DNA of 64,000 bases from Streptomyces sp. NBC_01775 (lineage in GTDB: Bacteria > Actinomycetota > Actinomycetes > Streptomycetales > Streptomycetaceae), in assembly GCF_035917675.1 (NCBI RefSeq), contig NZ_CP109104.1:4216001-4280000 (forward strand), given 5' to 3'. Positions 40,001 through 48,955 of the stretch are shown here, piece by piece. The notes under the pieces were generated by a model that saw only the letters and a list, made by a program, of their open reading frames with translations, was not told where the DNA came from and searched no databases. A program made the position numbers and the translations under genes. The number at the start of each line of letters is the position of its first letter. The first letter of the stretch is position 1.

Positions 40001-42400
40001 TTAGGAGGCGGCCACCGGATCGGTGGGCTTCGCCACCGGTTCGGTGTTGCCTTCCTCACCAACGGCGATCCCGCGCCGCTTGGAGACGTAGACGGCGCCG
40101 ACGATGACCGCGATGGAGACCGCCGCGACCACGACCCGCGCGCCCACGCTCTGGTCCGCGCCGTAGCTGAACTTCACCACGGCGGGCGCGATCAGGAGTG
40201 CCACCAGGTTCATGACCTTCAGCAGCGGGTTGATCGCGGGGCCGGCGGTGTCCTTGAACGGGTCACCGACGGTGTCGCCGATCACGGTGGCCGCGTGCGC
40301 CTCGCTGCCCTTGCCGCCGTGGTGACCGTCCTCGACCAGCTTCTTCGCGTTGTCCCAGGCACCGCCCGAGTTCGCGAGGAAGACGGCCATCAGCGTGCCG
40401 GCGCCGATCGCACCGGCCAGGAACGCCGCCAGGGCGCCCACCCCGAAGGTGAAGCCCACGAAGATGGGCGCCATCACGGCGAGCAGACCGGGTGTGGTCA
40501 GCTCGCGCAGGGCGTCCTTGGTGCAGATGTCCACGACGCGCCCGTACTCGGGCTGCTCGCTGTAGTCCATGATCCCGGGGTGCTCGCGGAACTGCCGCCG
40601 CACCTCGTAGACCACCGAACCGGCCGACCGGGAGACGGCGTTGATGGCCAGGCCCGAGAAGAGGAAGACCACCGCGGCGCCGAACATCAGCCCGACCAGC
40701 GTGCTGGGCTGCGCGATGTCCATCAGCTCCAGCATCTTGCCGGCGCTCTGGTCCGCCTTGTCCAGCGCCTTGCTCAGCTCGGTGCGGTACGACCCGAAGA
40801 GCGCGGCGGCGGCGAGCACGGCCGTGGCGATGGCGATGCCCTTGGTGATGGCCTTGGTGGTGTTGCCCACCGCGTCCAGGTCGGTGAGCACCTGCGCGCC
40901 CGCGCCCTCGACGTCGCCGGACATCTCCGCGATGCCCTGCGCGTTGTCGGAGACCGGCCCGAAGGTGTCCATGGCCACGATCACGCCGACGGTCGTCAGC
41001 AGACCGGTGCCCGCGAGCGCGACCGCGAACAGCGCCAGCATCACCGTGCCGCCACCGAGCAGGAACGCGCCGTAGACGCTGAGACCGATCAGCAGCGCCG
41101 TGTAGACGGCCGACTCCAGGCCGAGTGAGATTCCCGACAGGACGACGGTCGCGGGCCCCGTGAGCGAGGTCCTGCCGATGTCGCGTACGGGCTTGCGGCT
41201 GGTTTCCGTGAAGTATCCGGTCAGCTGCTGGATCAGCGCCGCCAGGACGATGCCGATGGCGACGGCGACGATCGCCATCACCCGGGGGTCCCCGTCGTGG
41301 CCGAGGATGTCCTGGGCATTCTCGCCGGAGACACCCTTGAGGTCCGCGTAGCTGGACGGCAGGTACGCGAACGAGGCGATGGCCACCAGTACCAGGGAGA
41401 TCACGGCCGAGATGAAGAAGCCCCGGTTGATCGCGGTCATCCCGCTGCGGTCCGCTCGGCGCGGCGCGACGGCGAACACTCCGATCATCGCCGTGAGCAC
41501 CCCGATCGCGGGCACGAGCAGTGGGAAGACGAGTCCGGAGTCTCCGAAGACGGCGGTGCCGAGGATGAGCGCGGCCACCAGCGTGACCGCATAGGACTCG
41601 AACAGGTCGGCCGCCATGCCGGCGCAGTCACCGACGTTGTCGCCCACGTTGTCCGCGATGGTGGCGGCGTTGCGCGGGTCGTCCTCGGGGATGCCCTGTT
41701 CGACCTTGCCGACGAGGTCGGCGCCGACATCGGCCGCCTTGGTGAAGATGCCGCCGCCGACCCTCATGAACATCGCGATCAGCGCGGCCCCGAGGCCGAA
41801 GCCCTCCAGGACCTTGGGCGCGTCGGCCGCGTAGACGAGCACGACGCACGCGGCGCCGAACAGTCCGAGGCCGACGGTGAACATGCCGACGACGCCGCCC
41901 GTCCGGAAAGCGATCTTCATCGCCTTGTGCGAGACGGTGGTCAGATCGGCGGCAGGTTCCCCTTCCGCCGGAGTCGCCTCACGCGCCGCAGCCGCCACTC
42001 GCACATTGCTGCGCACCGCGAGCCACATGCCGATATAGCCGGTCGCCGCCGAGAAAGCCGCACCGACCAGGAAGAACAGCGAACGGCCGAGCCGCTGTTT
42101 CATATCGTCGGCAGGCAGCAGCATGAGCAGGAAGAAGACGACGACCGCGAATACGCCGAGGGTGCGCAGCTGCCGCGCGAGGTAGGCGTTGGCGCCCTCC
42201 TGCACGGCCGCCGCGATCTTCTTCATGCTGTCGGTGCCTTCGCCGGCGGCGAGCACTTGTCGTACCAGCACCACGGCGACGCCTAGCGCTGCCAGCGCGA
42301 CAACCGCGATCACGATCGCGAGTCCCCGGTTGCCACTGGTCAGCTCTGCGGCGTCAGCGAGGTGCTGGGGGTTCTGAAGTGGGCTGAGATGCCCCGCCAT
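40001..42400 (-). CDS. hppA: Proton-translocating membrane pyrophosphatase (K+-independent type)
   Basis: A 799-residue membrane protein with about 16 helices that couples hydrolysis of pyrophosphate to proton export. Signatures are the catalytic acidic motif GGGIFTKAADVGADLVGKVE, DDPRNAATIADNVGDNVGDC, and GNTTKAITKG, where the Lys after the second Thr marks the K+-independent class (K+-dependent enzymes have Ala). The N terminus has an extra helix (IVIAVVALAALGVAVVLV). ATG 42400 follows AAGGAGGA. Monocistronic. The enzyme recycles the PPi made by biosynthesis and helps pH homeostasis. Confidence 0.96.
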   Translation of the reverse strand: MAGHLSPLQNPQHLADAAELTSGNRGLAIVIAVVALAALGVAVVLVRQVLAAGEGTDSMKKIAAAVQEGANAYLARQLRTLGVFAVVVFFLLMLLPADDMKQRLGRSLFFLVGAAFSAATGYIGMWLAVRSNVRVAAAAREATPAEGEPAADLTTVSHKAMKIAFRTGGVVGMFTVGLGLFGAACVVLVYAADAPKVLEGFGLGAALIAMFMRVGGGIFTKAADVGADLVGKVEQGIPEDDPRNAATIADNVGDNVGDCAGMAADLFESYAVTLVAALILGTAVFGDSGLVFPLLVPAIGVLTAMIGVFAVAPRRADRSGMTAINRGFFISAVISLVLVAIASFAYLPSSYADLKGVSGENAQDILGHDGDPRVMAIVAVAIGIVLAALIQQLTGYFTETSRKPVRDIGRTSLTGPATVVLSGISLGLESAVYTALLIGLSVYGAFLLGGGTVMLALFAVALAGTGLLTTVGVIVAMDTFGPVSDNAQGIAEMSGDVEGAGAQVLTDLDAVGNTTKAITKGIAIATAVLAAAALFGSYRTELSKALDKADQSAGKMLELMDIAQPSTLVGLMFGAAVVFLFSGLAINAVSRSAGSVVYEVRRQFREHPGIMDYSEQPEYGRVVDICTKDALRELTTPGLLAVMAPIFVGFTFGVGALAAFLAGAIGAGTLMAVFLANSGGAWDNAKKLVEDGHHGGKGSEAHAATVIGDTVGDPFKDTAGPAINPLLKVMNLVALLIAPAVVKFSYGADQSVGARVVVAAVSIAVIVGAVYVSKRRGIAVGEEGNTEPVAKPTDPVAAS

Positions 42401-43110
42401 TCGTCCTCCTTGACGTTTGGCACATGGGCGCGCGCAAGCACGCTCAGGCGTCCTGCTGCAAAGATGTGGACGGATTGTAGGGAGCGCCACTAGATCAAAA
42501 CAGAGCGCAGCAGCGGGAATTCGCCCCGAACGGCGAAGATCAGCCGCGCATGACGCCGTTAATTCGCTCGCACGAGGGAAGGCGCAAATTCAACTGACGC
42601 CGTGAAAATGATCTCTCGAACGATCAAGAGGACCGGAAAACCCCCTGGTCAGAAATACGCGAAGAAGATCGAAAGAAGGTACGAGAAGGCCCGGGGAATC
42701 CGCACGGAAGATCGAAAAAGCCCACCGCAAGTGCGGCGGGCATATGGCGCGGACCCTCAGTACAGGGCCCGGAATCGATCACTCAACCCCCCGGTCGAGG
42801 CGGCCTGTCAGGTGCTTTGGATGCCAACGGGCCGACGAGCACCCGGGCGGGAGGCAGCCACAGAACGCCTGAGGGGGCCGTCAGCGGGCCGGGGGTCTGG
42901 CAAAGGCCGCCGGAGCCCGTCTGCGGACTCGCGAGGCTCACAGGCGGGCGTCAGAGCTCCGGAAGGACAGGGCCACACTCCGGACCTGAACGGACCCAGA
43001 GGGATCCCGACGACTCCATAGGGCGTTTTGACGGGCCAGGACACTTCCCCGGACGGGGCCCCACCTTCCCGGACGGGGCCACGCCAAGCAGGTCGGCGGT
43101 CGGGACGCCG
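42401..43110. other. Long intergenic region upstream of hppA
   Basis: About 710 bp without a supported gene. It is less GC-rich than its surroundings between ~42480 and 42740, as expected for a promoter and leader. Near 43045-43085 a 16-bp sequence (TTCCCCGGACGGGGCC type) is directly repeated. No known riboswitch recognised. Confidence 0.5.
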
Positions 43111-43656
43111 TCAGGGGAGGACGGGCTCGGGAGTGGTGGGCCAGCTCATCCGGATCACGCCGCCGTTCTCGTCGGCGGAGACCTCGACGTCGTCGACGAG
43201 CCCGCTGATCACCGCGAGCCCCATCTCACCGTCGCCCTCGTCCTCTTCGGCGACGGGCTCGGGAATCTCGTCCCGCGCACCGGGCATCAACGCGCCCTCG
43301 GCCTCCACGATCCCGTCACCGGAGCCGGAACCGGCGGCCGGTCCGGAGCCGTTCCCCGACCCCGGAGGAGCGCCCAGCGTGTCTCCGGGCATCGTGAAGC
43401 GCGGGTGCGGCGCCTCGTCACCGACCTCGATGGAGAACTTCTTCTCGTCCTCGATCAGCGACACCCGCACCGGGCTGTCCACGCCGTTGCTCATATGGAG
43501 CCCGACGGCGCGTGTGCACGCCTCGCCGACGGCCAGCCGCACCTCATCGAGCACGGCTTCGTCCACTCCGGCGCGCCGCGCCACGGCGGCGGCCACCAGC
43601 CTTGCCGTCCGGACATGCTCCGGCAGCGCGCTGAAGAGCAGCTCTACGGTGGCCAT
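43111..43656 (-). CDS. ATP-binding anti-sigma-factor-like protein (BldG partner, ApgA-type)
   Basis: A 181-residue HATPase_c protein of the RsbW/SpoIIAB class: ARLVAAAVARRAGVDEAVLD, N-box VRLAVGEACTRAVGLH, and G1-like VGDEAPHP. An unusual Gly/Ser/Pro/Glu-rich insert (residues ~100-145) separates the nucleotide-binding core from the last strand (MGLAVISGLVDDVEV). In S. coelicolor the gene directly after bldG encodes its anti-sigma partner ApgA. Expected role: a kinase/anti-sigma factor that phosphorylates BldG. ATG 43656 fits the family start. It follows bldG after ~140 bp containing a strong hairpin. Confidence 0.85.
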   Translation of the reverse strand: MATVELLFSALPEHVRTARLVAAAVARRAGVDEAVLDEVRLAVGEACTRAVGLHMSNGVDSPVRVSLIEDEKKFSIEVGDEAPHPRFTMPGDTLGAPPGSGNGSGPAAGSGSGDGIVEAEGALMPGARDEIPEPVAEEDEGDGEMGLAVISGLVDDVEVSADENGGVIRMSWPTTPEPVLP

Positions 43657-43753
43657 CCATCCCCCTCGGTCTTCCCAGTGTGTCTGCGGGGCCCGCGCCC
43701 GGGGACTCGGAGAGCCGGACCCCAGCGACCGCGTTCCAGTCGTCAGCCGGTCC

Positions 43754-43787
43754 GCCGCCGCCCGCCCCAGGAGGGGCGGGCGGCGGC
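43754..43787 (-). terminator. Hairpin in the bldG-apgA intergenic region (attenuator)
   Basis: A perfect 15-bp GC stem (43754-43768 with 43773-43787) with AGGA loop, ~10 bp past the bldG stop. It would end most bldG transcripts and let a fraction read into the anti-sigma gene, consistent with reported mono- and polycistronic bldG transcripts in S. coelicolor. Confidence 0.8.
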
Positions 43788-43796
43788 TCCGGTACT

Positions 43797-44138
43797 TCAG
43801 TCGGTGGCCGCTACGGCCTCGTCGACGGACGAGTGAATCGGGAACACCTTGGTCAGACCAGTGATACGGAAGATCTTGAGAATGCGCTCCTGATTGCACA
43901 CCAAGCGCAGGGAGCCCTCATGGGCACGCACCCGCTTGAGTCCGCCGACGAGCACACCAAGGCCGGTGGAGTCGAGGAAATCGACTCCCTCCATGTCCAC
44001 GACGAGGTGGTAGCTGCCATCGTTCACGAGCTCGACAAGCTGCTCCCGCAGCTTGGGCGCGGTGTATACATCAATCTCGCCACCGACCTCGACGATCGTG
44101 CGATCGCCTACGGTACGGGTCGACAGGGACAGGTCCAC
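43797..44138 (-). CDS. bldG: Anti-sigma-factor antagonist BldG
   Basis: A 113-residue STAS-domain protein essential for morphological differentiation and antibiotic production in Streptomyces. The phosphorylatable serine is Ser57 in [13 protein letters not shown]; flanking sequences ([48 protein letters not shown]) are nearly invariant between species. Unphosphorylated BldG releases sigma factors from anti-sigma proteins. GTG start at 44138. It is divergently arranged with the helicase gene, with only ~70 bp between the starts if the helicase begins at 44210. Confidence 0.97.
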   Translation of the reverse strand: MDLSLSTRTVGDRTIVEVGGEIDVYTAPKLREQLVELVNDGSYHLVVDMEGVDFLDSTGLGVLVGGLKRVRAHEGSLRLVCNQERILKIFRITGLTKVFPIHSSVDEAVAATD

Positions 44139-44184
44139 GGATCCTCCAGCACCTTGCTATCGAGCGGTCAGCCCCCTCGGTTCT

Positions 44185-44229
44185 CCCTCCCCCTGCCTGA
44201 CGGAGGGAGGTGCCCCCAAAGGCAGGGGA
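44185..44229 (-). repeat. Palindromic intergenic repeat (copy 4, inverted)
   Basis: Same family as the 38.7-39.1 kb copies in opposite orientation: CTCCCCCTGCC and GGAGGGAGGTGCCCCC. It overlaps the upstream GTG proposed for the helicase start, which casts some doubt on that start. Confidence 0.65.
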
Positions 44230-46756
44230 CGGATCGGCAGCCGCAGAGGCATTCAATCACTTACCAGCAGGGGAGTACGACGCCTTGCGGCCATTGTCCG
44301 TCTCGCCAGTGACACACTCGGTACCGATGGCCAACGAACAGCACACCCGGTCCGCGAGCGTACGCCCGCGAGCCGAGCCCGACCGCTCGGCTTCCCGCGG
44401 CGACCCTCGCGACGTGCTCGATCGTCTCACCAGGGGGGCGGACCGCGCCGGGCGCATCACCCATACGGAGCACTTGCCCCCGCGGGACGGTCGCCATGCA
44501 GAATGGCCCGACCGGATCCGGCCAGAAGTGATCGAAGCCGTGCGCGACGCGGGCATCGAGCGGCCTTGGGAGCATCAGGCGCACGCTGCTGCCCACGCCG
44601 TGGACGGCGAATCCGTGATCATCGCCACGGGCACGGCTTCCGGGAAATCCCTCTCCTACCTCGTTCCGGTGCTCAGCCATCTCCTCGACGGCTCCGAGGC
44701 GCCCAACGGCCGCGGCGCCACCGCGCTGTATCTGGCCCCCACCAAGGCGCTCGCCGCCGACCAGCGCCGCGCCGTCACGGAGCTGGCCCGCCCTCTCGGC
44801 ACGGCGGTGCGTCCCGCCGTCTTCGACGGCGACACCCCGGTCGAGGAGCGCGAATGGGTGCGGCTGTACGCCAACTACGTCCTCACCAACCCGGACATGC
44901 TCCATCGCGGCATCCTGCCCGGGCACGCCCGCTGGTCCTCCTTCCTGCGCGCCCTGCGCTACGTCGTCATCGACGAGTGCCACACCTATCGCGGGGTCTT
45001 CGGCTCCCACGTCGCCCAGGTCGTCCGCAGGCTGCGCCGACTGTGCGCCCGCTACGGCTCCTCCCCCGTCTTCCTCCTCGCCTCCGCCACCGCCGCCTCC
45101 CCCGCCGAGGGCGCCGCCCGGCTCACCGGTGTGCGGCCCGTCGAGATCACCGAGGACACCTCGCCCCGTGGGGAGACGGTCCTCGCGCTGTGGGAGCCGC
45201 CCTTGACCGAACTGGAGGGCGAACGCGGCGCGCCCGTCCGCCGCACCGCCACCGCCGAGACCGCCGAACTGCTCACCGACCTCGCGATCCAGAATGTGCG
45301 CACCGTCGCCTTCGTACGCTCCCGCCGTGGTGCCGAACTGGTCTCCCTCATCGCCCAGGAGCGCCTCGCCAACGTCCCGGCTCCCCGCGCCTCCGCTGCG
45401 GTTCCGGGGGCCGGGCGGGGCGGGGGGCTGTCGTCGCGGATCGCCGCCTACCGTGGCGGCTACCTCCCCGAGGAGCGGCGCGCCCTGGAACGCGCCCTCC
45501 ACACCGGCGAGCTGCTGGGGCTGGCCGCCACCAACGCCCTCGAACTCGGCATCGACATCTCAGGTCTGGACGCCGTCCTCATCACCGGATATCCCGGCAC
45601 CCGCGCCTCGTTCTGGCAGCAGGCGGGGCGCGCCGGACGGGCGGGCCAGGGCGCGCTGGCCATCATGGTGGCCCGCGACGAGCCGCTGGACACCTACCTC
45701 GTACACCACCCCGAATCGCTCTTCCAGACCCCCGTCGAGTCCACGGTCCTCGACCCGCACAACCCCTACGTGCTCGCGCCCCACCTCTGCGCAGCCGCAG
45801 CCGAGATCCCGCTCACCGAGGCCGACTTCGCCCTGTTCGGACCGGAGACGGGCCAGCTCGTCCGCAAGCTCGAAGAGCGCAAGCTGCTCCGTCGCCGCGG
45901 CTCCGCCTGGCACTGGACCCGCAAGGAACGCGCCGCCGATCTCACCGACATCCGCGGCGGCGGGGGCAAGCCGGTCCAGGTCGTGGAGGAGGGCACGGGC
46001 AGGCTGCTGGGCACCGTTGACGCCTCCGCCGCTCATACGGCCGTCCACGACGGCGCCGTGCACCTCCACCAGGGCCGCACCTATGTGGTGCGCAGGCTCG
46101 ACCTGGAGGATTCGGCCGCACTCGTCGAGGAGGCCAGCCCTCCGTGGACGACGATGGCCCGGGACACCACCTCGCTCACCATCCTGGAGACCGATCAGGA
46201 GGTCCCCTGGGGAGAGGCCAGACTGTGCTTCGGCTCCGTCGAGGTCACCAACCAGGTCGTCTCCTATCTGCGGCGGCGGCTGATGACCGGTGAAGTCCTC
46301 GGCGAGACGAAACTGGACCTGCCTCCCCGCACCCTGCGCACCCGCGCCGTGTGGTGGACGGTCACCGAGGACCAGCTCGATGCCGCCCGGATCAACCCGG
46401 AGATCCTCGCCGGTGCCCTGCACGCGGCGGAGCACGCCTCCATCGGCATCCTGCCGCTGTTCGCCACCTGCGACCGCTGGGACATCGGCGGCGTCTCCAT
46501 CGCCCTGCATCCGGACACCCTCCTTCCCACGGTCTTCGTCTATGACGGCCAGCCGGGCGGCGCGGGCTTCGCCGAGCGGGCCTTCCACACCGCCAGGGAC
46601 TGGCTGACGGCGACCCGCGACGCCATCGCCGCCTGCGAGTGCGAGGCGGGCTGCCCCTCCTGCATCCAGTCCCCCAAGTGCGGCAACGCCAACGACCCGC
46701 TCCACAAGCGCGGCGCCGTCCGCGTGCTCACCGAACTCCTCAAGTCCGCGCCCTGA
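44210..46756 (+). CDS. DEAD/DEAH-box helicase with DUF1998/MrfA-type C terminus
   Basis: An 848-residue superfamily 2 helicase. Motif I GTASGKS, motif Ia APTKALAADQRRAV, motif II DECHTYRG, motif III ASATAASP, motif VI QQAGRAGRAGQ; the C terminus has a four-cysteine zinc-binding site (CECEAGCPSCIQSPKC), as in MrfA-type DNA-repair helicases. Predicted 3'-5' DNA helicase in repair. GTG 44210 gives the longest frame and keeps an N-terminal segment (FNHLPAGEYDALRPLSV) that I recall as conserved in Streptomyces; ATG 44327 is the alternative. Divergent from bldG; convergent with the tad operon. Confidence 0.88.
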   Translation: MPPKAGDGSAAAEAFNHLPAGEYDALRPLSVSPVTHSVPMANEQHTRSASVRPRAEPDRSASRGDPRDVLDRLTRGADRAGRITHTEHLPPRDGRHAEWPDRIRPEVIEAVRDAGIERPWEHQAHAAAHAVDGESVIIATGTASGKSLSYLVPVLSHLLDGSEAPNGRGATALYLAPTKALAADQRRAVTELARPLGTAVRPAVFDGDTPVEEREWVRLYANYVLTNPDMLHRGILPGHARWSSFLRALRYVVIDECHTYRGVFGSHVAQVVRRLRRLCARYGSSPVFLLASATAASPAEGAARLTGVRPVEITEDTSPRGETVLALWEPPLTELEGERGAPVRRTATAETAELLTDLAIQNVRTVAFVRSRRGAELVSLIAQERLANVPAPRASAAVPGAGRGGGLSSRIAAYRGGYLPEERRALERALHTGELLGLAATNALELGIDISGLDAVLITGYPGTRASFWQQAGRAGRAGQGALAIMVARDEPLDTYLVHHPESLFQTPVESTVLDPHNPYVLAPHLCAAAAEIPLTEADFALFGPETGQLVRKLEERKLLRRRGSAWHWTRKERAADLTDIRGGGGKPVQVVEEGTGRLLGTVDASAAHTAVHDGAVHLHQGRTYVVRRLDLEDSAALVEEASPPWTTMARDTTSLTILETDQEVPWGEARLCFGSVEVTNQVVSYLRRRLMTGEVLGETKLDLPPRTLRTRAVWWTVTEDQLDAARINPEILAGALHAAEHASIGILPLFATCDRWDIGGVSIALHPDTLLPTVFVYDGQPGGAGFAERAFHTARDWLTATRDAIAACECEAGCPSCIQSPKCGNANDPLHKRGAVRVLTELLKSAP

Positions 46757-47317
46757 CGCCTCCGCTGCCGTGCGGCTGGACATCTCCGGCGCCGTCCGGC
46801 TGCCGCTGAGATCCCGTTCTCGCGGCCCGTACCGCTCGCTCCTCTCGCTTGAGCCCTCCCCTCCGGCTGTGCCGCCTCCTTCGCGTGTGCCGCCTTCTTC
46901 GTCCAGGCCGCTTCCGGTGCCCGAGCCAGTCCCGTCGGCGAGCCAAGGCCCCGCGCGGGACCGAGCCCGGGAGGCCAACGGCCCCCAGCGCGTCCGCACG
47001 TCCAGGTCCGCGACCTGACCGCGGACCGCACACCGGGCCACTCGCGCGCCCTGGGCCCGCGCCACCTGCCGGGCCGTCGCGCAGGCCCTCGCCTCGCCGT
47101 ACAGGGCACGGTCAGCTGCCGCGAGCGCTGCCAGGTCGGCCGCCGCGCCGGCCTGGTGGCGCACGGCCACGGCCTGGCCCAGTGCGAGCACCCCGCCGAA
47201 CACCGAGCACAGCGCCACCGCGGCCAGCGCGCCCCACACCGAGGCCGAACCCCGGTCACGGTCCCTCCCGCGCCACGGCCTCGCTCTCGTCCTCAACCTC
47301 CACCTCGCCCCCATCAC
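46757..47317 (-). CDS. TadE/TadG-like pilus-assembly protein (Rv3654c-like), no local stop
   Basis: The last gene of the tad operon: a signal/TM segment (GSASVWGALAAVALCSVFGG) followed by VRHQAGAAADLAALAAADRA and CATARQVARAQGARVARCAV, the pattern of the Rv3654c-like pseudopilin family. Homologues are ~120-150 residues. Here the frame has no stop at the expected place: it continues through a low-complexity Gly/Ser/Glu region and antisense to the helicase until 45560 (585 codons). The coordinates given stop at the helicase end and mark the credible part only. A frameshift or sequence error may explain it. ATG 47317 overlaps the TadE gene by ~60 bp. Confidence 0.55.
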
Positions 47318-47774
47318 CCGCTCCTCTCTCGTCCAGCGCCACCGCCGCGGACTCCAGCTCCAGCGTCAGGGGCCCCGGCCCAGCCGTCCGTGCCCGCACC
47401 ACGACCCGCACCAGCTCGCCCTCTCTGGCCACCTGTGTGCGAGCGCCCGGCGCCGCCGATCGCACGGCGCTCTCCACTTTCGAGACGGGCTCGCCGCGTG
47501 CCGCCGCCCGCGCTCCGGCCCGCGCCGCGTCCACGCACTGGATCCTCAAGACCGCCGCCATGAGGCCCCACAGCAACACCACCACCAGCAGCGCCAGCGC
47601 CGGGATCACCACGGCGGCCTCAGCGGTCACATAGCCCGCGCTCCGGTCCGCTCCCCACCGGGCGTGCCATGCCGTCCTCAAGCGCCCACGCCCGGCCCCG
47701 CGCCCCGGCCCACGCCACCCCGCCCGCCTCCGGGCCCCCGGCCGCCCCCACCGTCTCCACAAACCCCCGTGCAC
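47256..47774 (-). CDS. TadE-like pseudopilin
   Basis: A 172-residue protein with a long basic N terminus, then a class III-type signal and membrane helix (GYVTAEAAVVIPALALL continuing VVVLLWGLMAAV), with conserved Gly before the processing site and Glu at +5, and a C-terminal periplasmic domain (QCVDAARAGARAAARGEP). TadE pseudopilins are needed for Flp pilus assembly. GTG 47774 follows GAGGGGGCG, 10 bp after the pilin stop. The basic leader is unusually long; a shorter start is possible. Confidence 0.75.
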   Translation of the reverse strand: MHGGLWRRWGRPGARRRAGWRGPGRGAGRGRLRTAWHARWGADRSAGYVTAEAAVVIPALALLVVVLLWGLMAAVLRIQCVDAARAGARAAARGEPVSKVESAVRSAAPGARTQVAREGELVRVVVRARTAGPGPLTLELESAAVALDERGAGDGGEVEVEDESEAVAREGP

Positions 47775-47784
47775 GGCCGCCCCC

Positions 47785-47991
47785 TCAGAAGGGCCCGCTG
47801 AGGGCCCGCATGATGAGCCCTTCCATCTCGTCACTGACCGTGCCGCTGGAGACGACCTTGTAGAGCGCGGTCGCCAGCATGACGGCTGCCAGCGTCCCCA
47901 CCGCGTACTCCGCCGTGCTCATCCCCCTGTCCCCCGCGATCCTCCGCGCCTCGCGCGCCCTCTCCCACAGCTCTCGAACCCTCATGAACAT
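47785..47991 (-). CDS. Flp-type pilin, DUF4244
   Basis: A 68-residue prepilin: basic N terminus (MRVRELWERAREARR), cleavage-type site RGMSTAEYAVG with the conserved Glu5, and a membrane helix (GTLAAVMLATALYKVVSSG). The DUF4244 family is the major Flp pilin of actinobacterial tad loci. It follows tadC and precedes tadE on the same strand. Start at ATG 47991 after GAGGAAAC; a second ATG two codons on is possible. Confidence 0.87.
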   Translation of the reverse strand: MFMRVRELWERAREARRIAGDRGMSTAEYAVGTLAAVMLATALYKVVSSGTVSDEMEGLIMRALSGPF

Positions 47992-48037
47992 CGTTTCCTC
48001 TCCCTCGCTCGATCCCGCACCTCAGCGATCGACTTCC

Positions 48038-48955
48038 TCACCACAGCGACTTCGCGAGCCCCAGCACCACGGGGACCACCCCGATCGCCAGGAACGCCGG
48101 CAGGAAGCACAGCCCCAGCGGGCCCGTGACCAGGACCGCCGCTCTCCTCGCCTTGCCGGTCGCCACCCGCGCCCGTTCGCCGCGCAGCTCGGACGCCAGC
48201 CGGGTCACGGACTCCACCGCCGGAACCCCCGCCGTCCCCGCCCGCTCCATGCACCGGGCGAATTCCGCACCCCAGGGCCGCTCCGCGAACCGCCCCCACA
48301 CCACTCCCGGTTCGGCCCCGAGCCGCAGCTCGGTCGCCGCACGCACCAGAGGCTCTCCCAAGGGCCCGCCCAGAGAGCCGCCCACTGCCTCCGCCGCCCG
48401 TTCCGGACCCGCGCCGGCGGCCAGGCAGGCGGCCATCAGCTCTGCCGCGAGCGGGAGATGCTCCCGTGCGGCCTTCTCCTCGGCGTCCTCGCCCTCTCCT
48501 GCGAGAGAGCGCCCTCTCAGCCACCACCACATGCTCCCGGCGGCCACCGCGCCCACCAGCCACCCGAACCCCCCTCCGACCAGCAGCGCTCCCAGCATCC
48601 CGGCGCTCAGCACACCGGCCCGCTCCAGCACCCTTCTCTTCCGCAGCCACTCCTCCCAGCCACGCGGCGCCCCGGGGCCCGACGCCAGCCCCCGTCTCCG
48701 CGAGGGCCTCCACCACTCCCGCGCCCCTGCCGAGAGCCCTGTCGCCGCGGGCGCGCCGCCGAACAGCGCCAGCGCCCGCCTGCGTACACCTGACTCGCGG
48801 CGTATCGCCGCCACCACCCCGGCCACACACCCGGCCGCCGACAGCACCGACACCCACATCCACACCCTGGGGACAAGTCCGCCCTCCCCCAGCCCGGCTA
48901 CCGCCTCAGTGGCCGCGAGCCGAGCCGGCCCGACGGCCCCGTCCAGCCCCCTCAC
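48038..48955 (-). CDS. tadC: Type II secretion F-family platform protein, TadC-like
   Basis: A 305-residue inner-membrane protein with an N-terminal helix (VWMWVSVLSAAGCVAGVVAA), a pair of helices mid-protein (GVLSAGMLGALLVGGGFGWL), and the T2SSF domain (LPLAAELMAACLAAGAGPER ... ERAGTAGVPAVESVTRLASE) ending in two helices. It forms the pilus platform with TadB. GTG 48955 overlaps the TadB stop by four bases. Confidence 0.87.
   Translation of the reverse strand: MRGLDGAVGPARLAATEAVAGLGEGGLVPRVWMWVSVLSAAGCVAGVVAAIRRESGVRRRALALFGGAPAATGLSAGAREWWRPSRRRGLASGPGAPRGWEEWLRKRRVLERAGVLSAGMLGALLVGGGFGWLVGAVAAGSMWWWLRGRSLAGEGEDAEEKAAREHLPLAAELMAACLAAGAGPERAAEAVGGSLGGPLGEPLVRAATELRLGAEPGVVWGRFAERPWGAEFARCMERAGTAGVPAVESVTRLASELRGERARVATGKARRAAVLVTGPLGLCFLPAFLAIGVVPVVLGLAKSLW

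Noticed and set aside
42602..43021. 139-codon plus-strand frame upstream of hppA
   Set aside because: Lys/Arg-rich start with AT-rich codons and no ribosome site; lies in the promoter/leader region.
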